Assembly: GCA_903842475.1 (NCBI GenBank)
Contig: CAIMMA010000097.1
Span: 1 to 6,615 of the forward strand
Source: an uncultured bacterium
Lineage (GTDB): Bacteria > Desulfobacterota > Desulfobulbia > Desulfobulbales > Desulfobulbaceae
Direction: 5' to 3'
DNA length: 6,615 nt
Shown: piece after piece, positions 1 through 6,595 of the stretch
Layout: the number at the start of each line of letters is the position of its first letter
Numbering within the stretch: position 1 is the stretch's first letter
Notes under the pieces: generated by a model
Seen by the model: the letters and a program-made list of their open reading frames with translations, nothing else
Databases searched by the model: none
Told to the model about the DNA's origin: nothing
Program-made: the position numbers and the translations under genes

Positions 1-321
1 ATACGGGTGCACGCCGATAAGGTGGTTGATGCGGAGTTTCAGTTCCTGGAGGTCCAGTCCCAGTTCTCGTGACCAGAAATTCAAATCCGCCCAGTCGAGG
101 GTATCTTTGACTCGATGATAACGGACCAGCAGTTGTGCCTTAGCTTCGGCGATGGGGATGTCGTGCAGCAGGCTGTAATGCTCCGGCACATACTGTTCCC
201 AGAAGTAATCGTCAAAATGCTTGTCCAGCAGGGTACCGTCCATGTCCAAAAGCACGGTGTCGATTTCCTGCCAGGGGAATGCAGGATAAATTTTTTCACA
301 GGGGGGCTGATTGTTCTGCAT
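1..321 (-). CDS. yrfG: HAD-superfamily nucleotidase, YrfG-like (GMP/IMP 5'-nucleotidase), 5' part only
   Basis: The reading frame opens at ATG (321-319) and stays open for 107 codons to the window edge, so the C-terminal half is missing. Seen: the peptide starts MQNNQPPCEKIYPAFPWQEI and continues with DTVLLDMDGTLLD, the HAD motif I. Asp26 would be the phospho-accepting nucleophile and Asp28 the general acid/base. A helical cap follows with FDDYFWEQYVPEHY (about 36-49), YHRVKDTLDW (69-78) and FWSRELGLDL (82-91). From memory these closely resemble E. coli YrfG, a cytoplasmic enzyme that dephosphorylates purine monophosphates such as GMP and IMP. HAD motifs II-IV lie outside the window, so catalytic completeness cannot be judged. 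The start is supported by AAGGGA six bases upstream, inside the end of mfd. Only 3 nt separate it from the mfd stop, suggesting translational coupling. The N-terminus before the Trp-Gln motif is about 10 residues longer than in E. coli. HAD membership is firm; GMP/IMP specificity is inferred. Confidence 0.85.
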   Translation of the reverse strand, partial: MQNNQPPCEKIYPAFPWQEIDTVLLDMDGTLLDKHFDDYFWEQYVPEHYSLLHDIPIAEAKAQLLVRYHRVKDTLDWADLNFWSRELGLDLQELKLRINHLIGVHPY

Positions 322-324
322 GGG

Positions 325-3300
325 TTATCCCTTCAAGGTTAACAAGATGTCCCGAATGCGGACGAAGAGATCATCCTGACTCCCCATAGGCACGATAAGC
401 CGTTGATCGGGGGTCAGGCGGACCGGTTTCACCGGTCTCTTTTTATCCGGCTTTTGCTGGATAAGGGCGAGGATCCGTTGCGGTTCGACCGGCGAAGGCT
501 GGATGAAGCTAAAGATCAACGCGTCTGGTCCCTGCTCCAATTTGTTGATGCCCAGCGTCCGGAGCTGTTGTTTGAGGTCGATGATCGCCAGCAAGGTCAG
601 GGCCTCCAGCGGCAAGGGCCCGTAGCGGTCGACCAGTTCTTCCCGGAGGTCTGCCAGTTCTTCTTCAGTACCGTTGCCGGCAACCGAAATGCGCCGATAG
701 ACCTGGTAGCGCTGGCTGGTGTCGTGGATGTAACTGTCGGGTAAATACGCCGCCACCTTGAGTTTGATCTCCGGATCAATATCCGTGGCGGCCAGGGATT
801 CGGTACCTTCCAGCGCTTTTCGTTTGAGATCCGCCACGGTTGATTGCAACAGTTCCAGATAGAGGTCGTAACCGACCGCGGCGATATGCCCTGACTGGGA
901 GACCCCGAGCAGGTTGCCGCCGCCCCGGATCTGGAGATCATTCATCGCCAGCTTAAAGCCGCCTCCCAGTTCGGAGCAGTCCATCAGGGCGCGGAGCCGC
1001 TGCTGGGCATCCGGGGTCAGGTGGTCCAGGGACGACACCAGCAGATAGGCATAGGCCTGCCGGGACGAACGCCCGACCCGGCCACGCAGCTGATAGATAT
1101 CGGCCAGGCCGAGATGATCGGCGCGATTGATGATGATGGTGTTGGCATTGGAAATGTCGAGACCCGATTCAATGATAGTGGTGCACACCAGGATGTCGAG
1201 TTCATGGTTGATGAAGCGGACCATGATGTCTTCGAGCTGCGGACCGGGCATCTGGCCATGGGCCACGCCGATTCGGGCGTGTGGCACCAGAGCAGCGATG
1301 TTTTCAGCCATGCGGTGAATGGACTGGACCCGATTATGGACGAAAAAGAGTTGGCCGCCCCGCGCCATTTCGCGCAGCACCGCCTCGCGGATGACCAGTT
1401 GATCGTAACGGGCCAGGAAGGTCTTGACCGCGCGCCGCTGCTGGGGCGGGGTGGAGATGATCGACAGGTCGCGGATGCCCAGCAGCGACATCTGCAAGGT
1501 GCGCGGAATGGGCGTGGCGGTGAGGGTCAGGACATCCACCGAGGCTTTGATTTTTTTAACTTTTTCCTTGTGGGCTACTCCGAAGCGATGTTCCTCGTCG
1601 ACAATCAGCAAACCCAGTTTGTTGAACTGGATGTCCTTGGAGAGCAGACGATGCGTGCCTACCACCAGATCGATCTTGCCGCTCGCCAGATTGGCGGTGA
1701 TTTCTTTTTGCTGGCGGGAGGTGCGGAAGCGGTTGAGGCAGGCAATTGCCACCGGGAAGGAGGCGAAGCGTTCCCGGAAGGTGGCGGCATGCTGTTCGGC
1801 CAAAACCGTGGTCGGGACGAGGATGGCTACTTGGAAACCATCTTCAATGGCTTTGAAAGCCGCCCGGGCAGCGACTTCGGTCTTGCCGTACCCGACATCG
1901 CCGCAGATGAGGCGGTCCATGGGCTGGTCATGGGTGAGGTCGTCGAGGACCTCGTCAATGGCCTTGAGCTGGCCGCTGGTTTCGTCAAAGGCAAAGGATT
2001 CCTCCAGCTGGCGGTAGAGATCCCCCGGCTGCGAGAAGCGATGGCCTTTGCGCATGGCTCGCCGCGCATAGATCTCCAACAATTCCTGGGCGATTCTCCA
2101 AACCGCTTCGGTCACTTTTTTCTTGGTGGTCTGCCAGCGCTGGGAGCCGAGACTGTCGAGCTTCGGCTCTTGGTCGGTGAGGCCCTGGTAGCGGCTGACC
2201 CAATGAAGGCGATCGACCGGTACATAGAGTTTGTCGTCGTCCCGGAAAGCGATCAGCATGAAATCGCCCTGTTGTCCGGAAAATTCCATGTTGACCAACC
2301 CCTGAAAGATGCCGATGCCGTGATCCCGGTGGACCACCACGTCGCCGATGGCGAGTTGCTCTATTTGTACCGGCTGGACTTCCTCACGGGTGCGGTTTTT
2401 GCGACGATTGCCGCGCAGCAGTCTTTTTTCCCCGAAGAGTTCGGAGGCGGAAAGAAAATGGAGCTTTTCGTCGGTAAGATCAAACCCCCGCGATAAAGGT
2501 TGTTCATAGCAGAAAATCGTGGTGGGATCTTGGGCGGCGGCCGGGTCAAAGGGCGGGGCAAGCAGCGAGGTCCGTAACTGATAATTGCCGAGCATCTCAC
2601 GTAAATGTTCGGCCTGACGAGCCGAACGGCAGGCAAGGATGGTGGTTTCCTGCTCCTGCTGCCATTTGAGAATACGGTCAGCCAGCGGCGCGAGCAGGCC
2701 GCGTTGCTTGCGCTGCAGTTCGATTTCCTGGGCGAGCAGGCTGTGGTCACCGGTGGTCACCGAGAGAACAGGGGCCGGGTGTTCCGAATCCGGCAGGTGC
2801 GGTAAGCGTGCCAACAGGATTGCATCGCAACACTGCAGATATTCGGCTTGGGTAAGAAAGAGCTCATCCGGCTCGATTGCGGGAACGTGTTGCGCGACGG
2901 CCTCGGCATAATTGGCCTGGATGCGGTCGCGAACGAGCTGCATCCGCTGATTGACGGCCAACGGGTCGCTGATCACCAGCGAGGCCTTGGGCGGCAGGTA
3001 ATCGAAAAGGGTCTGGACCCCTTGCCGGCCACCGTACAGCAGCGGGAGCATGAATTCCATGCCGGGAAAACGCTGCCGGGTGACAAAGCGCTCCCGGAGG
3101 GCTCGGAATTCTTCAAACGGCCACCCGCCTTGTTCGGCGGTGGCGTCGAGCCTGGCCAGCAAGGTGCCCTGGGAAGGGGCATCGGGGAACAGCAGGTCAG
3201 AGGCCGGCAAGACAATGACCTCATCCAGATGCTGCCTTGAACGTTGGGTAAGCGGGTCGAACAGCCGGATTGATTCGACCGTGTCGCCAAAGAAATCAAG

Positions 3301-3852
3301 CCGCAGGGGCCCGGTCCGGTTGTTGTCTGTCGCCGGCGGATAGACATCGATGATGCCGCCCCGCAGGGAGAGGTCGCCCTCTTGCCGGACCATATCGCAG
3401 AGCTGGTAGCCTGCAGCGGTGAGCGAGACGACCAGACGGTCGCGGTCGGTTTCCTCGCCGGCAATGATCAGCTCGCAATGACGGTGCAGTTCGCTGGCCG
3501 GGAGCACCCTCCGCAAAATGGCTTCGGCGGAGGTCAGGACAATGCAAGGAGCGCTGCTTTCCTGCAACTGGTAGAGGGTGGACAGGCGGGCGCAGACCGT
3601 TGCAGGGTCGGGGGAAAGCGGGGTGTACGGGGGGATCTCATAGCTCGGATGCATCAACACCCGGACCTTGGAAAAAAAAGCGATATCCTGGGCCAGGATG
3701 TCGAGCTGCTCGTCGGCGGCAACGATGCAGCAGACGGTGCGCTGAAGTTCCTCCACGGCCCTGCTGAGCAGCAGGGCCGTGGAGGAACCGTGGAGACCGT
3801 AGATATCGGGGGGCTGACTGTGCTTACGCAGCCGGGCGAGAATCGACTGCAT
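325..3852 (-). CDS. mfd: Transcription-repair coupling factor Mfd (TRCF), complete
   Basis: Mfd is a cytoplasmic ATP-driven translocase that pushes stalled RNA polymerase off DNA lesions and recruits UvrA for nucleotide-excision repair. The 1175 aa product is close to the 1148 aa of E. coli. Seen in order: a UvrB-like N-terminal module with a degenerate P-loop (GSSTALL, from Gly22) and the RGGIIDV and LRLDFFGD segments (164-190), where Arg164, Arg184 and Phe188 seem to match known UvrA-contact residues; the RNA-polymerase-interacting domain (about 497-556, with VVHRDHGIGIF and KLYVPVDRLH); then a RecG-like helicase core with Walker A GDVGYGKT (651-658), motif Ia PTTVLAEQH (680-688), DEEH box (752-755), TATPIPRT (778-785), IESGLDI (894-900) and QLRGRVGR (921-928). 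Beyond it come the translocation region (RGGGNLLG, 976-983) and the C-terminal autoinhibitory domain with LPDSYI (1037-1042). All catalytic motifs are intact. ATG 3852 is the most upstream possible start because an in-frame TGA lies at 3864-3862; no Shine-Dalgarno is visible. Confidence 0.98.
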   Translation of the reverse strand: MQSILARLRKHSQPPDIYGLHGSSTALLLSRAVEELQRTVCCIVAADEQLDILAQDIAFFSKVRVLMHPSYEIPPYTPLSPDPATVCARLSTLYQLQESSAPCIVLTSAEAILRRVLPASELHRHCELIIAGEETDRDRLVVSLTAAGYQLCDMVRQEGDLSLRGGIIDVYPPATDNNRTGPLRLDFFGDTVESIRLFDPLTQRSRQHLDEVIVLPASDLLFPDAPSQGTLLARLDATAEQGGWPFEEFRALRERFVTRQRFPGMEFMLPLLYGGRQGVQTLFDYLPPKASLVISDPLAVNQRMQLVRDRIQANYAEAVAQHVPAIEPDELFLTQAEYLQCCDAILLARLPHLPDSEHPAPVLSVTTGDHSLLAQEIELQRKQRGLLAPLADRILKWQQEQETTILACRSARQAEHLREMLGNYQLRTSLLAPPFDPAAAQDPTTIFCYEQPLSRGFDLTDEKLHFLSASELFGEKRLLRGNRRKNRTREEVQPVQIEQLAIGDVVVHRDHGIGIFQGLVNMEFSGQQGDFMLIAFRDDDKLYVPVDRLHWVSRYQGLTDQEPKLDSLGSQRWQTTKKKVTEAVWRIAQELLEIYARRAMRKGHRFSQPGDLYRQLEESFAFDETSGQLKAIDEVLDDLTHDQPMDRLICGDVGYGKTEVAARAAFKAIEDGFQVAILVPTTVLAEQHAATFRERFASFPVAIACLNRFRTSRQQKEITANLASGKIDLVVGTHRLLSKDIQFNKLGLLIVDEEHRFGVAHKEKVKKIKASVDVLTLTATPIPRTLQMSLLGIRDLSIISTPPQQRRAVKTFLARYDQLVIREAVLREMARGGQLFFVHNRVQSIHRMAENIAALVPHARIGVAHGQMPGPQLEDIMVRFINHELDILVCTTIIESGLDISNANTIIINRADHLGLADIYQLRGRVGRSSRQAYAYLLVSSLDHLTPDAQQRLRALMDCSELGGGFKLAMNDLQIRGGGNLLGVSQSGHIAAVGYDLYLELLQSTVADLKRKALEGTESLAATDIDPEIKLKVAAYLPDSYIHDTSQRYQVYRRISVAGNGTEEELADLREELVDRYGPLPLEALTLLAIIDLKQQLRTLGINKLEQGPDALIFSFIQPSPVEPQRILALIQQKPDKKRPVKPVRLTPDQRLIVPMGSQDDLFVRIRDILLTLKG
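328..333 (-). promoter_or_regulatory. Ribosome-binding site of the yrfG-like gene
   Basis: AAGGGA on the minus strand lies six bases before the ATG at 321. It overlaps the last codons of mfd, whose TAA stop is at 327-325. The spacing is near optimal and fixes the start of the downstream gene. Ribosomes terminating on mfd would be positioned to reinitiate here. Confidence 0.65.
2185..2364 (-). other. mfd: RNA-polymerase-interacting domain (RID) of Mfd
   Basis: Codons 497-556 encode a CarD-like Tudor fold that binds the RNA polymerase beta subunit in characterised Mfd proteins. The diagnostic sequences VVHRDHGIGIF (506-516) and KLYVPVDRLHWVSRY (541-555) are both present. This domain separates a true Mfd from RecG, which shares the translocase core but lacks it. 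Confidence 0.9.
3747..3788. repeat. Perfect 19-bp inverted repeat, 4-nt loop, inside the 5' end of mfd
   Basis: Arms 3747-3765 (gttcctccacggccctgct) and 3770-3788 (agcagggccgtggaggaac) are exact reverse complements, separated by gagc. Pairing ends at 3746/3789, where a faces c. In the mfd mRNA it covers nt 65-106 after the A of the ATG, codons 22-36, within the degenerate P-loop and the helix after it. The encoded peptide fits the Mfd family, so it is not an insertion. No U-run follows on either strand, so it is not an intrinsic terminator. The octamer ccgtggag recurs at 3788-3795 and could pair with 3751-3758 instead, giving a weaker alternative fold. Confidence 0.9.
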
Positions 3853-3880
3853 GGAAAGCGGTCACGTCAACCGGGGGGAC
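3853..3880 (-). other. bamA-mfd intergenic spacer without visible Shine-Dalgarno
   Basis: The 28 nt between the bamA TGA (3883-3881) and the mfd ATG (3852-3850) begin with a C-run in the transcribed direction and end GACCGCTTTCC directly before the start codon. No GGAG, AGGA or AAGG lies in the usual 4-14 nt window upstream of the ATG. No terminator hairpin is present, which supports read-through from bamA into mfd. The space is short for a separate promoter, though a promoter inside the end of bamA cannot be excluded. Confidence 0.6.
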
Positions 3881-6583
3881 TCAGAAGTTGCCGCCCATGC
3901 TGAAGTCAAAGGCCGAGTCTTCGTCGCCGGTTTGTTTGTCAAGGTTCCAGGCAACCGCCAAACGCAGCGGTCCCAGCGGTGAGGACCACATGATGCCGAC
4001 ACCTGCCGATTTTTTGTAGGTGCCGAAATCCCAGTTGTCTTCGGTGGCGTACACATTCCCGAAGTCGGTGAAGATTTCGCCATCGATACCCATATCTTTG
4101 ACAAGCGGATGGATGAACGCAATGTTGCCGTACCACATCTTGTCGCCGCCAATTTTGTCATCATAGGCAGTATTGGTAGCGTACCGAGGATCAACGGGAC
4201 TGATCGAATTCGATTTAAACCCGCGGATCGAATTCATGCCGCCCAGGTAGAAATGTTCGTACACCGGCAGTTTGCCGGCTTCGTTTTCAAAGACTTGGCC
4301 AGCGGCTCCCCTGACATGGAAGACCGTGCTCCAGAACAGCGGGAAGTACCAGGAGGAAGAGCCTTGCAACTTGGTGAACTCGGCATCGCCGGACAATGGC
4401 CCGCCCGCATATTCAACGGTGACGCTGTTGCGTGAACCCGAGGTCGGCGAGAAGGCCTTGTCCCGGGTGTCGCGGGCCAGGGTGAGCTCGACCGAACTCG
4501 TGATGTGGATATCCTCGGAATCAAGGATGATGGGGGCAACATTGGTATAATCGATATCGGTCAGGTTGGTGTCGGAAATGGTGTAGCCGTAGAAGATCCG
4601 CCATTCCTCCCAAAGAGGATGTCCCAGGCGCAGGGTGGCGCCGGTGGAATCCTTGGTGTAGTCGTCATACTCACGCTGCCAGTTGAACAGATCGACACTG
4701 CCGGAAACCTGGGAGTCGTAGAGCCGCGGGTTGGTGAAGTTTAGGTTGTAACGTGTGCTGCTGCTGCTGGTGTTGGCCGCCAGGGACAACCTGTTGCCGG
4801 TGCCGAAGATGTTGTTTTCCGAAATCTCGCCCATGAACATCAGGTTGTCGGCGGAGGAATAGCCAGCGCCGATGCTGAATTGTCCAGTGGATTTTTCTTT
4901 GACGTCAACCACCACATCCATCTGGTTTTCGATCAGGGTGGGTTTGGGGGTCACGGTGACTTCTTCGAAAAAACCGAGTCGGTTCAATTTTTTTGTGGAG
5001 GTCCGGATGGCCTTGGAATCGAAACGCCCGCCCTCCTCAACCTTCACGTCACGGCGGATGACATTGTCACGGGTGCGGGTATTTCCCTTGATCTCGACCC
5101 GGTTGATGTAGGCCATGGCACCTTTTTGGACTTGCAGGAGGATGTCGATTTTCTGATCGGCATCGGGCTTGCTGGTTCTGGGAAGAACCTCGGCAAAGGC
5201 ATATCCCTGCTCCGAATACAGATCCGTGAGCCGGGTGATGTCATCACGCAAAACCTGTCGGTTGAGGTACTCTTCGTCGCGGATTTTGAGGACGGCTATC
5301 AGGTCGGCTTTATCTTTGATCAGATCGCCCTGGATGTCGATGGTGCCAACTTTGAAACGAGGACCTTCCGCGATGGGGAAGGTAATGAACAGGGCTTCTT
5401 CCTTTTGCTCGACGATGGGCTCTCCGGCCTTGACCTCAAGGAAACCATGGTTCTGGTAGTAAGTGGCCAGTCTTTCGGCATCCTGTTTGAGGACGTCCAT
5501 TTTAAGGACACCGGCATCGGTCAGCCAGGAGATATACCACTTGTGGGTGCTGGTTTGAATGGCGCCATTGAGATCGCTTTCCGAGAAACTGCTGTTGCCG
5601 GTGAAGCTGATTTTTTCGATGGTGATTTTTTTGCCTTCCTTAATCTCAAGCCGAACCTCGGCATTGGCTTCCTTCGGATAGTTGATCTTGGCGATGACCT
5701 CGGTGTTGTAATAGCCTTTGGATTTATAGAGGTCTTTGACCTTCTGCACCGCGTCGTTGACCTTGGAGGAATTGAGAATCGAGTTGGTGCTGATGCCGGC
5801 GGCATCACGGACGTCCTCCTCCTTGATCTCACTGGCGCCGGTGATGACCACCGCGCCGATCAAAGGTTTTTCCTTGACCTGGAAGATGATTTTTTTGCCG
5901 GCCGGGGTGTCGGTGGCGTCGATTTCTACGTTGTCGAAATAGCCCATGGCAAAGACGGCCTTCAAGTCCTGGCGCAGGGTGCTCGGATCATAGAGATCGC
6001 CGGGTTTGGTCGAGATCTTCAGGAGGATGGCGCCGGCATCGATACGCTCGTTACCCGCAGGGGCAACGGAGGCCACCGTGAAACTCCGGTTTGAATAGGT
6101 CAGGATGGCGGCAACGACTTCTCCGGTCACTTTTTCCAGGCCTTTGACCGAATCGGCTTCCCGGAAGGCTGAATGCGGCGACTTGGGTGCGAGTACATCA
6201 AAAATGCTGCAGTCGACACTGATCCTGTCGCCGAGTTTATTCAGGCTGCCCACAACGATGTAATCGGCATGTGCCGCTTCGGCAATGGCGTTGAGTTTGG
6301 CGGCCGGAGGCGGCCAGGTGCCGTTGTAATCCACCAGTTTTTCCGCCTGGCTACGGGGCATCATGGTCAACTTCTTAGCGGCCACTTCCTGTTCGAGGGC
6401 TTTGTCGGCCATGCCTGCGATTTGGGAGGTGTCCGGCGCGTTGATCTTAAACGGCAAGAAAGTGGTGTTTTTTTCCACCGCCATGGAAGCGCCCGGGAAA
6501 ATGGCGATGGCGTTGAACAACAGAGCACAGAGCAGAACCGTAAAGGTCAGGGGTGTACGCCGGGTTCTTGATGTCGACAGCAT
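3881..6583 (-). CDS. bamA: Outer membrane protein assembly factor BamA (Omp85) with an extra N-terminal domain
   Basis: BamA is the central subunit of the BAM complex, which folds and inserts beta-barrel proteins into the outer membrane. The 900 aa product has a Sec signal peptide (RTRR n-region, hydrophobic 13-33, likely cleavage ASMA|VEK after Ala35). Next is an extra alpha/beta domain (about 36-165). Five POTRA domains follow, at about 167-240, 241-317, 319-408, 410-487 and 492-565; POTRA 5 carries VEIKGNTRTRDNVIRRD and LNRLGFFEEV. The barrel spans about 567-900 with GYSSADNL, ENNIFGTGNRL, NFTNPRLYDS, the loop-6 motif IRGF (786-789; Arg787 matches the key Arg of VRGF/Y) and a terminal beta-signal ending FDFSMGGNF with Phe last. 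E. coli BamA is about 810 aa; the extension accounts for most of the difference. ATG 6583 is chosen because it gives a proper signal peptide and has AGGA eight bases upstream. No stop interrupts this frame upstream to the edge, but no alternative start codon is visible there. The gene lies directly before mfd. Confidence 0.98.
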   Translation of the reverse strand: MLSTSRTRRTPLTFTVLLCALLFNAIAIFPGASMAVEKNTTFLPFKINAPDTSQIAGMADKALEQEVAAKKLTMMPRSQAEKLVDYNGTWPPPAAKLNAIAEAAHADYIVVGSLNKLGDRISVDCSIFDVLAPKSPHSAFREADSVKGLEKVTGEVVAAILTYSNRSFTVASVAPAGNERIDAGAILLKISTKPGDLYDPSTLRQDLKAVFAMGYFDNVEIDATDTPAGKKIIFQVKEKPLIGAVVITGASEIKEEDVRDAAGISTNSILNSSKVNDAVQKVKDLYKSKGYYNTEVIAKINYPKEANAEVRLEIKEGKKITIEKISFTGNSSFSESDLNGAIQTSTHKWYISWLTDAGVLKMDVLKQDAERLATYYQNHGFLEVKAGEPIVEQKEEALFITFPIAEGPRFKVGTIDIQGDLIKDKADLIAVLKIRDEEYLNRQVLRDDITRLTDLYSEQGYAFAEVLPRTSKPDADQKIDILLQVQKGAMAYINRVEIKGNTRTRDNVIRRDVKVEEGGRFDSKAIRTSTKKLNRLGFFEEVTVTPKPTLIENQMDVVVDVKEKSTGQFSIGAGYSSADNLMFMGEISENNIFGTGNRLSLAANTSSSSTRYNLNFTNPRLYDSQVSGSVDLFNWQREYDDYTKDSTGATLRLGHPLWEEWRIFYGYTISDTNLTDIDYTNVAPIILDSEDIHITSSVELTLARDTRDKAFSPTSGSRNSVTVEYAGGPLSGDAEFTKLQGSSSWYFPLFWSTVFHVRGAAGQVFENEAGKLPVYEHFYLGGMNSIRGFKSNSISPVDPRYATNTAYDDKIGGDKMWYGNIAFIHPLVKDMGIDGEIFTDFGNVYATEDNWDFGTYKKSAGVGIMWSSPLGPLRLAVAWNLDKQTGDEDSAFDFSMGGNF
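6089..6478 (-). other. bamA: TolB-N/FlgO-like N-terminal extension of BamA
   Basis: Residues 36-165 lie between the signal peptide and POTRA 1. They show the pattern of a TolB-N/FlgO/CsgG-like alpha/beta fold: a first strand TFLPFKI (41-47), a helix (about 54-70), MMPRSQAEKL (74-83), a helix through NAIAEAAHA (98-106), strands DYIVVGSLNKLG (107-118) and DRISVDCSIFDV (119-130), and a final helix (about 145-164). No POTRA motif is present. Family assignment rests on pattern recognition, not a search. Its role is unknown; a periplasmic docking surface for accessory factors or peptidoglycan is possible. It contains a single cysteine, Cys125. Confidence 0.6.
6479..6583 (-). other. bamA: BamA signal peptide (Sec type)
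   Basis: Residues 1-35 show a basic n-region (Arg6, Arg8, Arg9), a long hydrophobic stretch TFTVLLCALLFNAIAIFP (13-30) and a small-residue cleavage box ASMA before Val36. The only cysteine (Cys19) sits in the middle of the hydrophobic core without a lipobox at the cleavage site, so signal peptidase I processing is expected rather than lipoprotein processing. Confidence 0.85.
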
Positions 6584-6591
6584 AGAAAAGT

Positions 6592-6595
6592 TCCT
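6592..6595 (-). promoter_or_regulatory. Ribosome-binding site of bamA
   Basis: AGGA on the minus strand lies eight bases before the bamA ATG (6583-6581). It supports this start, which also yields a well-formed signal peptide. The 32 nt between the start and the window edge are too short to show a promoter or the end of an upstream gene. Confidence 0.65.

Noticed and set aside
81..299. A 72-codon minus-strand frame near the left edge
   Set aside because: It overlaps, in another frame, the partial HAD gene, which shows the DMDGT motif, a good ribosome-binding site and clear YrfG-like sequence. The 72-codon product is rich in Cys, Trp and Ser, typical of a shadow frame.
1551..1565. A-rich stretch in the mfd sense strand (A7 then A5) considered as a programmed frameshift site
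   Set aside because: The A7 run begins at the first position of a codon, not in the register of a canonical -1 slippery heptamer, and the downstream helicase motifs continue in the same frame. It simply encodes the lysine-rich KEKVKKIK segment.
1021..2496. A 491-codon open frame on the plus strand opposite mfd
   Set aside because: It is in exact codon register with mfd on the opposite strand, where antisense stops need TTA, CTA or TCA codons that this gene rarely uses. The translation has no recognisable family, whereas the mfd frame carries every helicase motif.
2743..2762. Tandem copy of gtggtcaccg
   Set aside because: Only two 10-bp units are present, encoding a low-constraint Val-Thr-Thr-Gly-Asp-His stretch in the Mfd N-terminal region. 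There is no further array.
4756..4770. Short CTG-repeat run
   Set aside because: It encodes four serines (606-609) in a barrel loop of BamA. It is too short to count as a microsatellite of interest.
4880..6094. A 404-codon open frame on the plus strand opposite bamA
   Set aside because: It has the same in-register shadow geometry opposite the POTRA-coding part of bamA. Its glycine- and aspartate-rich translation mirrors bamA codon use and has no domain signature.
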